NCBI GenBank assembly: GCA_035933635.1
Contig: DASYYY010000021.1
Location: forward strand, 248,001-312,000
DNA: 64,000 nt
Direction: 5' to 3'
Source of the DNA: JAKIVR01 sp035933635
GTDB lineage: Archaea > Thermoplasmatota > Thermoplasmata > Lutacidiplasmatales > UBA184
A program made the translations under genes and the position numbers. This document shows positions 43,426 to 51,123 of the stretch, piece by piece (position 1 is the stretch's first letter; each line of letters opens with the position of its first letter). Under the pieces are notes generated by a model. It was not told the DNA's origin and made no database searches. It was given only the letters and a program-made list of their open reading frames with translations.

Positions 43426-43782
43426 ATGTCCTGCCTCGGACCGATCCTTCAGCAGTATGCCGCCCGGATCAGCTCGGAGCTCACACCGAGGCTCCAGGGA
43501 ATGTTCGGGGGGATCATCCGGGGGTATCTTCCCCAGCGTTGGGTCCTCGACGCCGAGGGCGAGGTCTACACGATCGTCGTCGGCGTGGACGGCAGCTGCC
43601 ACGTGCTTCCCGGACGCGAAGGCCCGGCGGATGTGACGATCGCCGTCGGCCACGATCGACTCCGCCACGCGCTCGAGCGGCGCGACCCGAACAACGGACC
43701 GCCCGGGCCCTACGTCGTCACCTTCCAGACGAACAAGGGAGCGACGGCCTACCAGTTCCTGCGCTCCCGCCTCGGCCTCTGA
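43426..43782 (+). CDS. SCP2-like sterol-carrier-fold protein
   Basis: 118 residues from ATG 43426 (TTG 43417 possible). An N-terminal helix (GPILQQYAARISSELTPRLQGM), then GIIRGYLPQRWVLDAEGEVYTIVV, a beta meander with ADVTIAVGHDRL, and a C-terminal helix: an SCP2-like alpha/beta layout with a hydrophobic tunnel. Archaeal relatives may bind lipids or polyprenyl compounds; no ligand is known here. It follows the HHE-like gene directly. Confidence 0.6.
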   Translation: MSCLGPILQQYAARISSELTPRLQGMFGGIIRGYLPQRWVLDAEGEVYTIVVGVDGSCHVLPGREGPADVTIAVGHDRLRHALERRDPNNGPPGPYVVTFQTNKGATAYQFLRSRLGL

Positions 43783-43874
43783 GCCGCACGGACCGACCCC
43801 GGCCGGGCGCGGCGGGAACCGCCCGGGGCGAAGGCTCAAATCGGACCCGGCGTCGGGCGCCATCGGTCGGGAGC

Positions 43875-44099
43875 ATGGCGATCGAAGACGAGCTCAGCGG
43901 CAATGGGGTCAAGGTCTACAAGGTCATGCGCGACCTCGCGTTCAATTCCGAGGAGAAGATGGGGACCGCCGAGCGGATCACCCAGACCGCGAAGCTGCCC
44001 AAGAACATGGTCCTCAATGCGCTCCAAGAGCTCCAGACCAAGAACTTCGCGCGGCGCAAGGTCCGCGAGAAGGCCGCGGGCTACTTCCTGATCAAGTAG
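43875..44099 (+). CDS. Small winged-helix DNA-binding-like protein
   Basis: 74 residues. Helix-turn-helix with MGTAERITQTAKLPKNMVLNALQELQTKNFARRK as two overlapping segments, then a wing (RRKVREKAAGYFLI). It resembles stand-alone archaeal winged-helix regulators or chromatin-like proteins. ATG 43875; a CTCAAATC element about 37 bp upstream is a weak promoter candidate. Convergent with TFB, 6 bases apart. Target unknown. Confidence 0.7.
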   Translation: MAIEDELSGNGVKVYKVMRDLAFNSEEKMGTAERITQTAKLPKNMVLNALQELQTKNFARRKVREKAAGYFLIK

Positions 44100-44105
44100 C
44101 CGCCG

Positions 44106-45074
44106 CTACCCGTCGCCCGGCGGCGCGCGGCGTCGCCCGAACATGCCTTCGAGCAGTCGACTGGTCGATCGGAGCGTCACTTCGGTCACCGCACTGACGC
44201 GGGCCACCTGCGCCCGCGACCGGTGCTCGCCCTGGCGGTCCGCGGCGAGGTAGATCAGGGCGGCGACGAGGCCGTGCGCCGGGAGCCCCGATAGCTCGGG
44301 GTCGTCCTTGGCCTCCTCGAGCATCGCCTCGACGTTGTTCCGGACCCGCGAGGACAGGGCCAGCTCCTCGGCATAGCGGGCGAGGAACGAGCGCGTGCTG
44401 ACGACCGGAGCGCTCAGCGAGAGCCCGCGGTGCAGTACCTTGAAGGCCCGACCGACCTCGGCCCGGCGCGCCCCGACCGCCTTCGACGTCTCGCCGAGCG
44501 TCCGGGGGATCGCGTAGGTGCGGCAGGCCGCATAGACCGTGGCCCCCACGCACGACGGCAGGTTCCGCCCACGGAACAGGGCATGCTGCGCACCTTCGCG
44601 GAACAGTCGCTCGGCCTCACCGACGACCACCGCCGGCAGGCCGAGGCGCTCACCGGCCAGGACGATGGCGGTGCGGGCTTGCGACCGGTCGAGCGGACCG
44701 TCGGCGACGCGCGCGGTTTGGCGCTGCATCACCCGCCGCAGGTGCTGGAACTCGTAACGTCGGGCCCAGCCCAGCGGTCGGCCCTGTCCGTCCCGCGATC
44801 CCGAGAGCGTTGAACCCAGCGCCCGGCGGGTCTCTCCCCCGATCCCCACGAAGGGTCCGATCCCGCGGCCGCTGCCATCGGAGCCGGTGACGGACCGAAC
44901 GAACGGCGCGCGCGTGACGAGTTCCGTCGCGTTGAAGACGAGCCCGCACTCCGCGCAATGTTCCTCGCCGAGGCTCTCGTCGCGCACCCGGAGCGTGGCT
45001 CCGCACATGGGGCAGGCCACGGCGGACGCCGGGGCCTCTTCGGCCGCCGGAAGACCCGAACGGGTCGGGCTCAT
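44106..45074 (-). CDS. tfb: Transcription initiation factor B (TFB) paralogue
   Basis: 322 residues. N-terminal zinc ribbon CPMC...CAEC (about 21-43), then a divergent B-reader/linker rich in Gly/Ser/Arg (GSDGSGRGIGPFVGIGGETRRA), and two cyclin repeats (about 115-210 and 215-310) with CVGATVYAACRTYAIPRTLGE and LPAHGLVAALIYLAAD. TFB bridges TBP-TATA to RNA polymerase. The unusual linker suggests a specialised paralogue. A TATA box centred 26-27 bp from ATG 45074 indicates a leaderless mRNA. Confidence 0.9.
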   Translation of the reverse strand: MSPTRSGLPAAEEAPASAVACPMCGATLRVRDESLGEEHCAECGLVFNATELVTRAPFVRSVTGSDGSGRGIGPFVGIGGETRRALGSTLSGSRDGQGRPLGWARRYEFQHLRRVMQRQTARVADGPLDRSQARTAIVLAGERLGLPAVVVGEAERLFREGAQHALFRGRNLPSCVGATVYAACRTYAIPRTLGETSKAVGARRAEVGRAFKVLHRGLSLSAPVVSTRSFLARYAEELALSSRVRNNVEAMLEEAKDDPELSGLPAHGLVAALIYLAADRQGEHRSRAQVARVSAVTEVTLRSTSRLLEGMFGRRRAPPGDG

Positions 45075-45096
45075 GCGACGGGACTATCCGGTCCGG

Positions 45097-45104
45097 GTAT
45101 TTAC
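45097..45104 (-). promoter_or_regulatory. TATA box of tfb
   Basis: GTAAATAC on the minus strand, strong match, centred 26-27 bp from ATG 45074; leaderless arrangement. Confidence 0.6.
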
Positions 45105-45198
45105 CGCGCTTGGGACAAGCGCTGAACCCCCACGACGAGCGTTGGGGGTTGCTCGAGCACCGTACGAGGGATGTACTGGGCCCGCCCTCGGTTCCCGC

Positions 45199-45825
45199 GT
45201 GCGGACCGGCCTCGTCTTCGTCGGCGTCGCGTTCCTCGTGGTCGGCGGGGTCGCGCTGCTGACGCTCTACTTCGAGCCGACCGCGCCGGGTGAGAACCGC
45301 CACGACACGACGGCGGTCTTCCCGGTCGGGCCCGCTGAGCTGACCTCCAGCGGGAGCCTGTGGGGCGAGAACGGATCCGGCGCCACGTTCTCCCTTCGTT
45401 GGAGTTCGAGCGTCCCGGTCACCGCCACTCTGATCCAGGGGGCCCCGTGCCGCTCCGGCTCGTCGTGTTCCGCCCCGGTGTACCTGGCCAACTGGAGCGG
45501 GGCGGTCGCCGGGTCCTGGGAGGCCCGTGGATCCCCCGCGTTCCCGTACCGGCTCGTCGCCGCGGGCGACGGTAACGTCTCGGGGCAGGTCTCCGTCTCC
45601 ACCTCGAGCGCGATCCCCGAAGGCGGCGACTCCCCGGCCCTGCAGCTCCTCGTCGGAACCTTGGCCGCCGCGCTCGTTGTGGGAGTCGGTGGCGTGGCCA
45701 CGTTCCTTGGGCTGTTCCTCCGCGCCAACCCCTATGCGCCTAAGGTCGACCCGCTACCGCGCAGCGCCGATGCGGTGGCAGAGGTCTACCCGCCATCGGG
45801 CGAGGACGAGCCGCCGAGGCGTTAG
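45199..45825 (+). CDS. Two-pass membrane protein with extracellular beta domain
   Basis: 208 residues from GTG 45199. N-terminal membrane helix (LVFVGVAFLVVGGVALLTLYF), an outside Ser/Thr/Gly-rich beta-sandwich-like domain with a Cys pair (CRSGSSC, about 94-100), a second helix (LLVGTLAAALVVGVGGVATFLGLFL), and a short charged inside tail. Common type in Thermoplasmatota; no function assigned. Divergent from tfb and 20 bases from the next convergent gene. Confidence 0.65.
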   Translation: MRTGLVFVGVAFLVVGGVALLTLYFEPTAPGENRHDTTAVFPVGPAELTSSGSLWGENGSGATFSLRWSSSVPVTATLIQGAPCRSGSSCSAPVYLANWSGAVAGSWEARGSPAFPYRLVAAGDGNVSGQVSVSTSSAIPEGGDSPALQLLVGTLAAALVVGVGGVATFLGLFLRANPYAPKVDPLPRSADAVAEVYPPSGEDEPPRR

Positions 45826-45845
45826 AAGGGCCGCCTCGCGGCCCT

Positions 45846-46487
45846 TCATTCGATCTCCTTCTTACGCCCGTCCCCGGCGTCGAATTCGACCCAGCCCTGT
45901 CCGGGTTGGAGCACGAGAGCACCGCCGAGCTTGGCCTTCTTCGTGCCCTTCGCCACGACGAAGTGGACCTCGAGCTCGTGATGCGAGGGGATCCCCGCGT
46001 CGTTCGCCATCGCCGCGGCCTTGGCAGTAGCGACGCGTTGCCATTGAAGTTCGGCGAACTTCCCGGTGACGAGGAACGGCGAATAGCCGATTTTCTGGGC
46101 GTCCAACAGCACGTGGAGCTCCCGGAGCACTTCCGGCCCACAGTTGTACAGGAACACCCTCCACGATCCGTTGGAGATCCTCGAGGACGGGGCGTAGGTC
46201 GGCTCCAGTTCGTGGCGTTGTCGCTCCCCGAGCGGCCAGAGGTAGGGGAACAGCGCCTGCGCCTGGCGTACGGCGAGCTCCTTGCCCTGGGTGCCGCGCC
46301 AGCGCTGGACCGACCGTAACCGGCTCCCCTCCGCGGGGGTCTCCTCCTTCCATTCCCCGTAGGCCACCGGGGAGCGCGAGAGCACCTCACCCTCGATCTC
46401 CCGCGCCGACCATTCGGGATGGTCGCGGTCCAGGTCCTGAACGAGCTGCTCGAGCTCGGTGCGACGAGTTCGGTTCACCGTTTCCAC
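45846..46487 (-). CDS. Conserved-looking soluble protein, unknown
   Basis: 213 residues from GTG 46487. Helical N-terminus (RRTELEQLVQDLDRDHPEWSAREIEGEVL), a mixed centre with WRVFLYNCGPEVLRELHVLLDAQKIGYSPFLV, and a C-terminal sheet. The first part looks like a small HTH/coiled coil. I recognise no family. It converges with the membrane-protein gene and stands alone. Confidence 0.6.
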   Translation of the reverse strand: METVNRTRRTELEQLVQDLDRDHPEWSAREIEGEVLSRSPVAYGEWKEETPAEGSRLRSVQRWRGTQGKELAVRQAQALFPYLWPLGERQRHELEPTYAPSSRISNGSWRVFLYNCGPEVLRELHVLLDAQKIGYSPFLVTGKFAELQWQRVATAKAAAMANDAGIPSHHELEVHFVVAKGTKKAKLGGALVLQPGQGWVEFDAGDGRKKEIE

Positions 46488-46586
46488 CGCCGCGACACGT
46501 GTCGGACCCTACCGCGACAACTTGAGGGGGCGTCCTTCGACGAGGGACCCCCGCCCGGCCGCGACAATTCACCGAAAGTTCGACAC

Positions 46587-46596
46587 CTATGTAAAT
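46587..46596 (+). promoter_or_regulatory. TATA-like box of the small-protein cluster
   Basis: CTATGTAAAT, the only AT-rich decamer in the gap, 16-25 bases before ATG 46612. Spacing is slightly short for a leaderless start, so transcription may begin just at or after the ATG; still the best candidate. Confidence 0.45.
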
Positions 46597-46611
46597 TCGA
46601 GGGCGCACACG

Positions 46612-46704
46612 ATGAGCGACCACAACGCGACCCAGAGCGCGACACGAGCGAAAGACCACGCCTGCGCGGCGAGCGCCGCCGACCTGTTCCGAGGTGGAGC
46701 ATGA
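46612..46704 (+). CDS. Putative 30-residue microprotein
   Basis: Thirty residues, polar with one Cys and two His (SDHNATQSATRAKDHACAAS). Support is positional: a TATA-like box 16-25 bases upstream and an ATGA overlap with the following gene, which itself overlaps a third gene in the same way. No homologue recognised; a leader peptide coupling translation of the downstream gene is an alternative. Confidence 0.4.
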   Translation: MSDHNATQSATRAKDHACAASAADLFRGGA

Positions 46705-46946
46705 TCGGCCAGGGACGCCGCGCCGAGATGAAGGCCCGATTCAAGAATGCGATGGAAGCCTGGGATGACCATCTCGCGGGCTGCCGGGATTGCCTGGCCC
46801 GCGGGAACGTGCTCTGCACCGAGGGGATGTACCTCTCGGGCGATGTGGTCGCGGCGCGCTCCGGCCTCGAGTCGGTCGAGCTGCGGGAGGCCCACGAGGC
46901 CGCGGCCGGAATGCCCGCGACGACCGACCTCGAGGTCGCGGCATGA
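46701..46946 (+). CDS. Small protein with HxxxCxxC zinc-finger-like motif
   Basis: 81 residues. WDDHLAGCRDCLARGNVLCTEG has the spacing H-x3-C-x2-C followed by a third Cys, as in zinc-binding anti-sigma-type fingers. An N-terminal basic helix precedes it and an Ala/Glu-rich helix follows. Start ATG 46701 (ATGA overlap with the 30-codon frame) and stop overlapping the next ATG. The preceding AGGTGGAGC gives SD-like support. Function unknown. Confidence 0.6.
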   Translation: MIGQGRRAEMKARFKNAMEAWDDHLAGCRDCLARGNVLCTEGMYLSGDVVAARSGLESVELREAHEAAAGMPATTDLEVAA

Positions 46947-47410
46947 GCCGGCTCGCCCGGTTCGGTCTCACCCTCGTGGCGGGGTCGTTGATCAGCCTCG
47001 GGCTGCTGGGGGCGGTGACGAGCGCGATGTCGGTGATCGCCACCCCGACCCAGATCCCGCTCTACACCCCCGGGACGACCGCGCCGGAGGTCCCAGTGGA
47101 CACGTGCACGACCCCGCAGATGTACGTCTCCCTCGCGCCCACGATCATCCCGGACGGGCAGGCCGCGATCGTCACCGCCCAGGTCTACGAGTGGGGACCG
47201 GCCTCCTGCCTGGAGAACGGCTACTACGTGTTCAACTCGTCGGTGATCCCCGGCGGGCAGCACATCTCGACCGTCCCCCAGTTGGTCATCCCGACCTCGC
47301 CGACCTGGACCCAGGTCGGGTACTACACGATCACGGTCACGGCCTACTTCTCCCCGCCGTCGGGCAACTTCACGGCGAGCGCGAACGGTGGCCTGCAGGT
47401 GGTGGCCTAG
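46943..47410 (+). CDS. Secreted or membrane-anchored beta-sandwich protein
   Basis: 155 residues from ATG 46943. Signal/anchor segment FGLTLVAGSLISLGLLGAV, then an extracellular Thr/Pro/Val-rich beta domain with CTTPQMYVSL and CLENGYYVF forming a likely disulfide, and GYYTITVTAYFSPPSGNFTAS as in PKD/Ig-like folds. Coupled (ATGA) to the zinc-finger-like gene. A strong hairpin follows 25 bases after the stop. No family name. Confidence 0.65.
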   Translation: MSRLARFGLTLVAGSLISLGLLGAVTSAMSVIATPTQIPLYTPGTTAPEVPVDTCTTPQMYVSLAPTIIPDGQAAIVTAQVYEWGPASCLENGYYVFNSSVIPGGQHISTVPQLVIPTSPTWTQVGYYTITVTAYFSPPSGNFTASANGGLQVVA

Positions 47411-47435
47411 GTCGAGCTACAGAGCATTGCGCCCA

Positions 47436-47467
47436 CGCGGAGCGCTGGGTAGGAACAGCGCTCCGCG
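47436..47467. terminator. 12-bp perfect hairpin between convergent units
   Basis: CGCGGAGCGCTG and CAGCGCTCCGCG form a perfect 12-bp stem with the 8-base loop GGTAGGAA. It lies between the small-protein cluster (+) and infB (-), without an immediate T-run on the plus strand, so a transcript-end stem or mRNA-stability element is likely. The loop motif GGGTAGGA recurs at 47481-47488. Confidence 0.5.
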
Positions 47468-47493
47468 GCCCCAACCCCGTGGGTAGGACATTG

Positions 47494-47500
47494 AAAAAAA
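47494..47500 (-). terminator. Poly-T terminator candidate of infB
   Basis: A run of seven A (plus strand), read as seven T on the minus strand, 78-84 bases past the infB stop. Oligo-T runs are the main intrinsic stop signal in archaea and this is the longest T/A run nearby. Confidence 0.45.
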
Positions 47501-47577
47501 TGCGCGGGGCGAAGGGTCGGGAACTCCTTCCCAGCCATACTTCTCTGAATTGAAACTCTCTCTGCGTCGGAGAGCCG

Positions 47578-49344
47578 CTACTGGCCCCAGAACGGGCCCT
47601 GGGTCGCGCGGCGGATCCGCGTGACCTCCTCCAGCACGGTGCGCTCGCTGTCCGAGAGGCTCTTGCCCCGCAACAACCGAGCGGCGGCCTCCGGGAGCGC
47701 TACGTACAGGGTGTCCCCCTCCTGGATCGTCCGTCCGACCACGGCCCCATCGAGGGAGGCGGCGAGTTCGTCGCCCTCGGCGGCCTCCTTGACCGATTCA
47801 TTCTCGCGCTGGAGGCTCCGCAGCAGGCCGACCTCGGTGCCGTCGGAGCGCATGATCCGCACCCCCGGCCGTAGCTGGCCGGCGAGCACCTTGATCCCGA
47901 AGATCGCGGGCTTGGAACTGCGAAAGACGAACCCCGGGAGGAACTGGAACTTCGCCGGGTGGATCAGGTCGATGCGCCGCTGGCGCTCCAGCTCGGCGGT
48001 GCGTTCGCTCTTCCACGCGGCATACTCCTCGAGCAGGCGGTACATCACCTCGCCACGGAAGACCCGGACCGGCTCGGCCATCGTCTCGGGTAACGCGTCC
48101 GGCAGCACCGGAACGTTGAACGCGAGCACCGCTCGGTGGAGCGGGTCGTGCATCGTCATCGTCCGAAGGACGATCGCGCGGTGCACCGGCCCGACCTCTG
48201 CGGCGTGGATGGGCACGTTCGCCTGGGCGCACTCGAACGCGAGCGCCTCGAGGCCACCGAGAGTATCGGCGCACACCTGCACGCCGTCCTCGGCCAAGGG
48301 CACCGTCGAGGCGACCTCGCGCGTGAGCTCCTCGATCGCCTCGGCGCGCTCGGACTCCGAGCCGACCGACTTGATCACGCCGCCCGGTAGCGCGTTCTCG
48401 ATCGAGGGTGCGGCAAGGTAGACACCGGCGGCGGCCGATACGCTGGAGACCGGTTGGAGCCGCGCGGCCGCGTTCTCCTTGCCCTTGGCCTTCGCGCGGG
48501 GGCGGTAGAGCCCCCGGATCTTGGCGGTGAACGGTTGCGCGCGGCCGGTGACGACGACCTCGTCGCCGACTTTGAGCGAGCCGCGGTAGAGGATGATCGA
48601 CGCGACCGGCCCGACCCCGCGCTGCTCGCTGCGCTCGAGCACGGTCGCCTCGGCGGCACCGGGCTCGGCGACGAGCTCGGCCTTGAGGAAGCGCTGCGAG
48701 AGTCCGACGAGGAGCGCGAGGAGCTCGGGGACCCCGACACCGCTGCGTGCCGAGACCGGAACGATGCCGACGTTCCGGGTGAAATCGCTCACGCGATCGA
48801 ACCGGTCGGCCGAGAGACCGAACTCCACGAGCGATTCGGCGACGCTGTAGAGCCGCTCGTCGACGGCCTTGACGAACTCCGGCCCGCACCGGTTCAGGTG
48901 CTCGGCGAGTCCGACGGGCCCGGCGGGCTTGCGCCACCCCGGCAGGAGGTCGATCTTGGTCAGGGCGACGGCGAACGGGGTCTTCTCGTGCTTGAGGATC
49001 TGGATCGACTCCCGGGTCTGGGGCATGACGCCGTCCTTGCAGTCGATCACGAGGATCGCCAGGTCGGCGAGCGCGCCGCCGCGCCGCCGCATCGTCTCGA
49101 ACGAACGGTGACCGGGAGTGTCGATGATGAGCAGCCCCGGAACGACGAACTGGTCGGTCCGCAGGATCCCGCGGCAGAGCTCGAGGACCGTCTCGCGGGG
49201 GACCTCGATGGCGCCGATGTGCTGCGTGATCCCGCCCGCCTCGTGGAGCGCGCGGACCGAGCCGGCGATGCGGTCGAGGAGGGTGGTCTTGCCGTGGTCC
49301 ACGTGTCCGAGGAGCGAGAGGATCGGTTGCCTCAGGTCGCTCAC
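47578..49344 (-). CDS. infB: Translation initiation factor aIF5B
   Basis: 588 residues, the archaeal length. G1 GHVDHGKTTLLDRI (about 13-26), G2 HIGAIEV, G3 IDTPGHRSFE, G4 ALTKIDLLP, then domain II and III beta barrels and the C-terminal domain IV that contacts initiator tRNA. It promotes subunit joining as a GTPase. GTG start 49344 with a GGAGGT SD 5 bases upstream, one of the few clear SDs in the window. Its 5' end faces the AlkP-family gene upstream on the same strand, 46 bases away. Confidence 0.95.
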   Translation of the reverse strand: MSDLRQPILSLLGHVDHGKTTLLDRIAGSVRALHEAGGITQHIGAIEVPRETVLELCRGILRTDQFVVPGLLIIDTPGHRSFETMRRRGGALADLAILVIDCKDGVMPQTRESIQILKHEKTPFAVALTKIDLLPGWRKPAGPVGLAEHLNRCGPEFVKAVDERLYSVAESLVEFGLSADRFDRVSDFTRNVGIVPVSARSGVGVPELLALLVGLSQRFLKAELVAEPGAAEATVLERSEQRGVGPVASIILYRGSLKVGDEVVVTGRAQPFTAKIRGLYRPRAKAKGKENAAARLQPVSSVSAAAGVYLAAPSIENALPGGVIKSVGSESERAEAIEELTREVASTVPLAEDGVQVCADTLGGLEALAFECAQANVPIHAAEVGPVHRAIVLRTMTMHDPLHRAVLAFNVPVLPDALPETMAEPVRVFRGEVMYRLLEEYAAWKSERTAELERQRRIDLIHPAKFQFLPGFVFRSSKPAIFGIKVLAGQLRPGVRIMRSDGTEVGLLRSLQRENESVKEAAEGDELAASLDGAVVGRTIQEGDTLYVALPEAAARLLRGKSLSDSERTVLEEVTRIRRATQGPFWGQ

Positions 49345-49390
49345 GGCGACCTCCGACGGAGGGGCGCGGAAAAACGTTGTCGCGCGCCGC

Positions 49391-50701
49391 TCAACCCGGC
49401 GCGAGCTCGGACAGCGGCCCGGCGATGAGGGGGACCCAGAGCTCCTCCCGCTCGAGCCCGCTGTGGGCTCCGGCGAACAGCCGGCGGGGCACGGGATTCC
49501 CCGGTGCGGCGTAGGTCATCCCCGCCGGCTTCGGCGGCAGCACGAGCACCTCGCCGGTCCGCAGGCGGAGCTCGGGGTGGTACGGCGGCGGCCCGAACAG
49601 ACCCTCCTCGATCGCCCTCTCCATTTCCAGGAACAGGGTACCGGTCGGTAGGAGTGGGGCGAGTCGCCGCTGGAACTCCTCCCGCAGTCCGGCTCGTGGG
49701 ACGAAGAACCCGGCGCGCCGGTCCCCGGCGGGGGGGAGCGTCAGCGTCGCCAGGAGTTCGGGATGGCGGTCGAGCGCCACATTGGAGGATTCGGGCGCCG
49801 CGACCTGCCCGTGGTCGCCGGTGACCCAAAGGCTCGTCGCTCGCGCCCGGGCCGGGTCGAGCCGGCCGGCCGCGGCGGAGATCAGCCCCACGAGTCGCTC
49901 GAGCTCGAGCTCGGCGAGGTGCGCGTGCGGGCCGCGCACGTGGTGGACGGTGTCGAGCTCGTCCCAGTAGACGAACACCGCCTCGGGCGGATCGTCGCGG
50001 GAGAGCACCTGGGTGAGCTCTTCGGCGAGGTCGGAGGCGGTGCTGTACGGGCGGTACTCGGCCCCCTCGTAGAGTAGTCTCGTGAAGCCGGTCCCCTGGA
50101 ACCGGTCCCGCGAGATGACCGCCGTTCGGACCCCGAGCTCGAAGACGGTGGGCGAGTCGGTGAGCTCGCGCCGGGTCCATCCGGGACCGATCAGCGTGTC
50201 GGATCCCGGGGCGGTCATCGGGGCCATCCGAAGCATGTCTGCCACGAGCCCCCAGCGAGGCAGGTACTGGCGATGTCCGACGATCCCGTGCGTGGCCGGC
50301 CCCGCCGCGACCGAGAGGGAGGTGAGCGCCGCGGTCGTGGTCGAGGGGAAGACGGTGGTGATCGGGCGGGCCGCCTCCGCCCAGGCCCGGAGTCCGGGGT
50401 GGCGCTCGATGAACCCGCGTCGCTCCGTGGCGGCGCGAAAGGCGGTCCACCCCAGACTGTCGACGAGGAGGATGACGATCGGGCCCTCGGTCCGACGTCC
50501 GTGCGTCGGGTCCAGGTCGGCGCCGAGAGGGGCCGCGACCGCCGGTCCATCGCCCTTGGACTCGTGCCCTGTGGCACGGAGCAAGCTGGCCGAAACGTTC
50601 GGGAGCGACCGGCCGTCGAAGACCGGGCGGTAGAACGGCCCGAGCCGGCGCTCGCCGAGTATCGCCTCGGCGCGCTCCCCCTCGGCGCTCGCCTCGGTCA
50701 G
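49391..50701 (-). CDS. Alkaline-phosphatase superfamily protein (nucleotide pyrophosphatase/PglZ-like), apparent CTG start
   Basis: About 436 residues. IVILLVDSLGW carries the first metal Asp, FPSTTTAALTSL the Thr nucleophile, DELDTVHH Asp/His ligands and VTGDHGQV the last Asp-His pair: the type I phosphodiesterase core. TTG 50584 would be the first usual start, but in-frame codons upstream encode a plausible family N-terminus (LGPFYRPVFDG..LPNVSASLLRA) back to CTG 50701, which overlaps the DUF1634 stop as CTGA. No other start occurs there. Substrate unknown. Confidence 0.78.
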   Translation of the reverse strand: MTEASAEGERAEAILGERRLGPFYRPVFDGRSLPNVSASLLRATGHESKGDGPAVAAPLGADLDPTHGRRTEGPIVILLVDSLGWTAFRAATERRGFIERHPGLRAWAEAARPITTVFPSTTTAALTSLSVAAGPATHGIVGHRQYLPRWGLVADMLRMAPMTAPGSDTLIGPGWTRRELTDSPTVFELGVRTAVISRDRFQGTGFTRLLYEGAEYRPYSTASDLAEELTQVLSRDDPPEAVFVYWDELDTVHHVRGPHAHLAELELERLVGLISAAAGRLDPARARATSLWVTGDHGQVAAPESSNVALDRHPELLATLTLPPAGDRRAGFFVPRAGLREEFQRRLAPLLPTGTLFLEMERAIEEGLFGPPPYHPELRLRTGEVLVLPPKPAGMTYAAPGNPVPRRLFAGAHSGLEREELWVPLIAGPLSELAPG

Positions 50702-51123
50702 AGCCGGACCCCGATCACCGCGCTGAGAACGAGGATCACCAGCACGAAGGTGGTCATCGCGAGGAACGCGCGGTCCCCGAGCCGCGAGAATCCGAGGGCC
50801 GAGACTCCCACCCGGGCGAGCGGGGTGACCACGAGCACGATCAGCCCGAGCCAGAGCACCGCGTTCGCGTCCCCTCCCGCGAGGTTGTGGCCCAACGTCC
50901 GCAGCGGAAGCGGTACCGGCCCCGTGGGAGGCGATCCCCCATCGGCCAGTACGAGCAGGACGATACCGGTGGCCAGAAGTATCCCGGAGACGACGATACC
51001 CGCCGCGAGGATGCGGGAGATGGTCAGCCGCAGGTGCGGCGGAAGCCGCGGGGGTTCCGCGGCGTCCGGGCGAGTTTCCGAAGGTGTATCGGTAGTGATC
51101 CGAGGCGCCTCCGGACCGCTCAT
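50698..51123 (-). CDS. DUF1634 family membrane protein
   Basis: 141 residues: polar N-terminus, then three membrane helices (ILAAGIVVSGILLATGIVLLVL; AVLWLGLIVLVVTPLARVGV; FLAMTTFVLVILVLSAVIGV) with the family RVG..AL.F stretch between. DUF1634 proteins are regularly encoded next to TauE/SafE permeases, as here (ATGA overlap), and probably form part of that system. Stop overlaps the AlkP-family gene. Confidence 0.82.
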   Translation of the reverse strand: MSGPEAPRITTDTPSETRPDAAEPPRLPPHLRLTISRILAAGIVVSGILLATGIVLLVLADGGSPPTGPVPLPLRTLGHNLAGGDANAVLWLGLIVLVVTPLARVGVSALGFSRLGDRAFLAMTTFVLVILVLSAVIGVRL

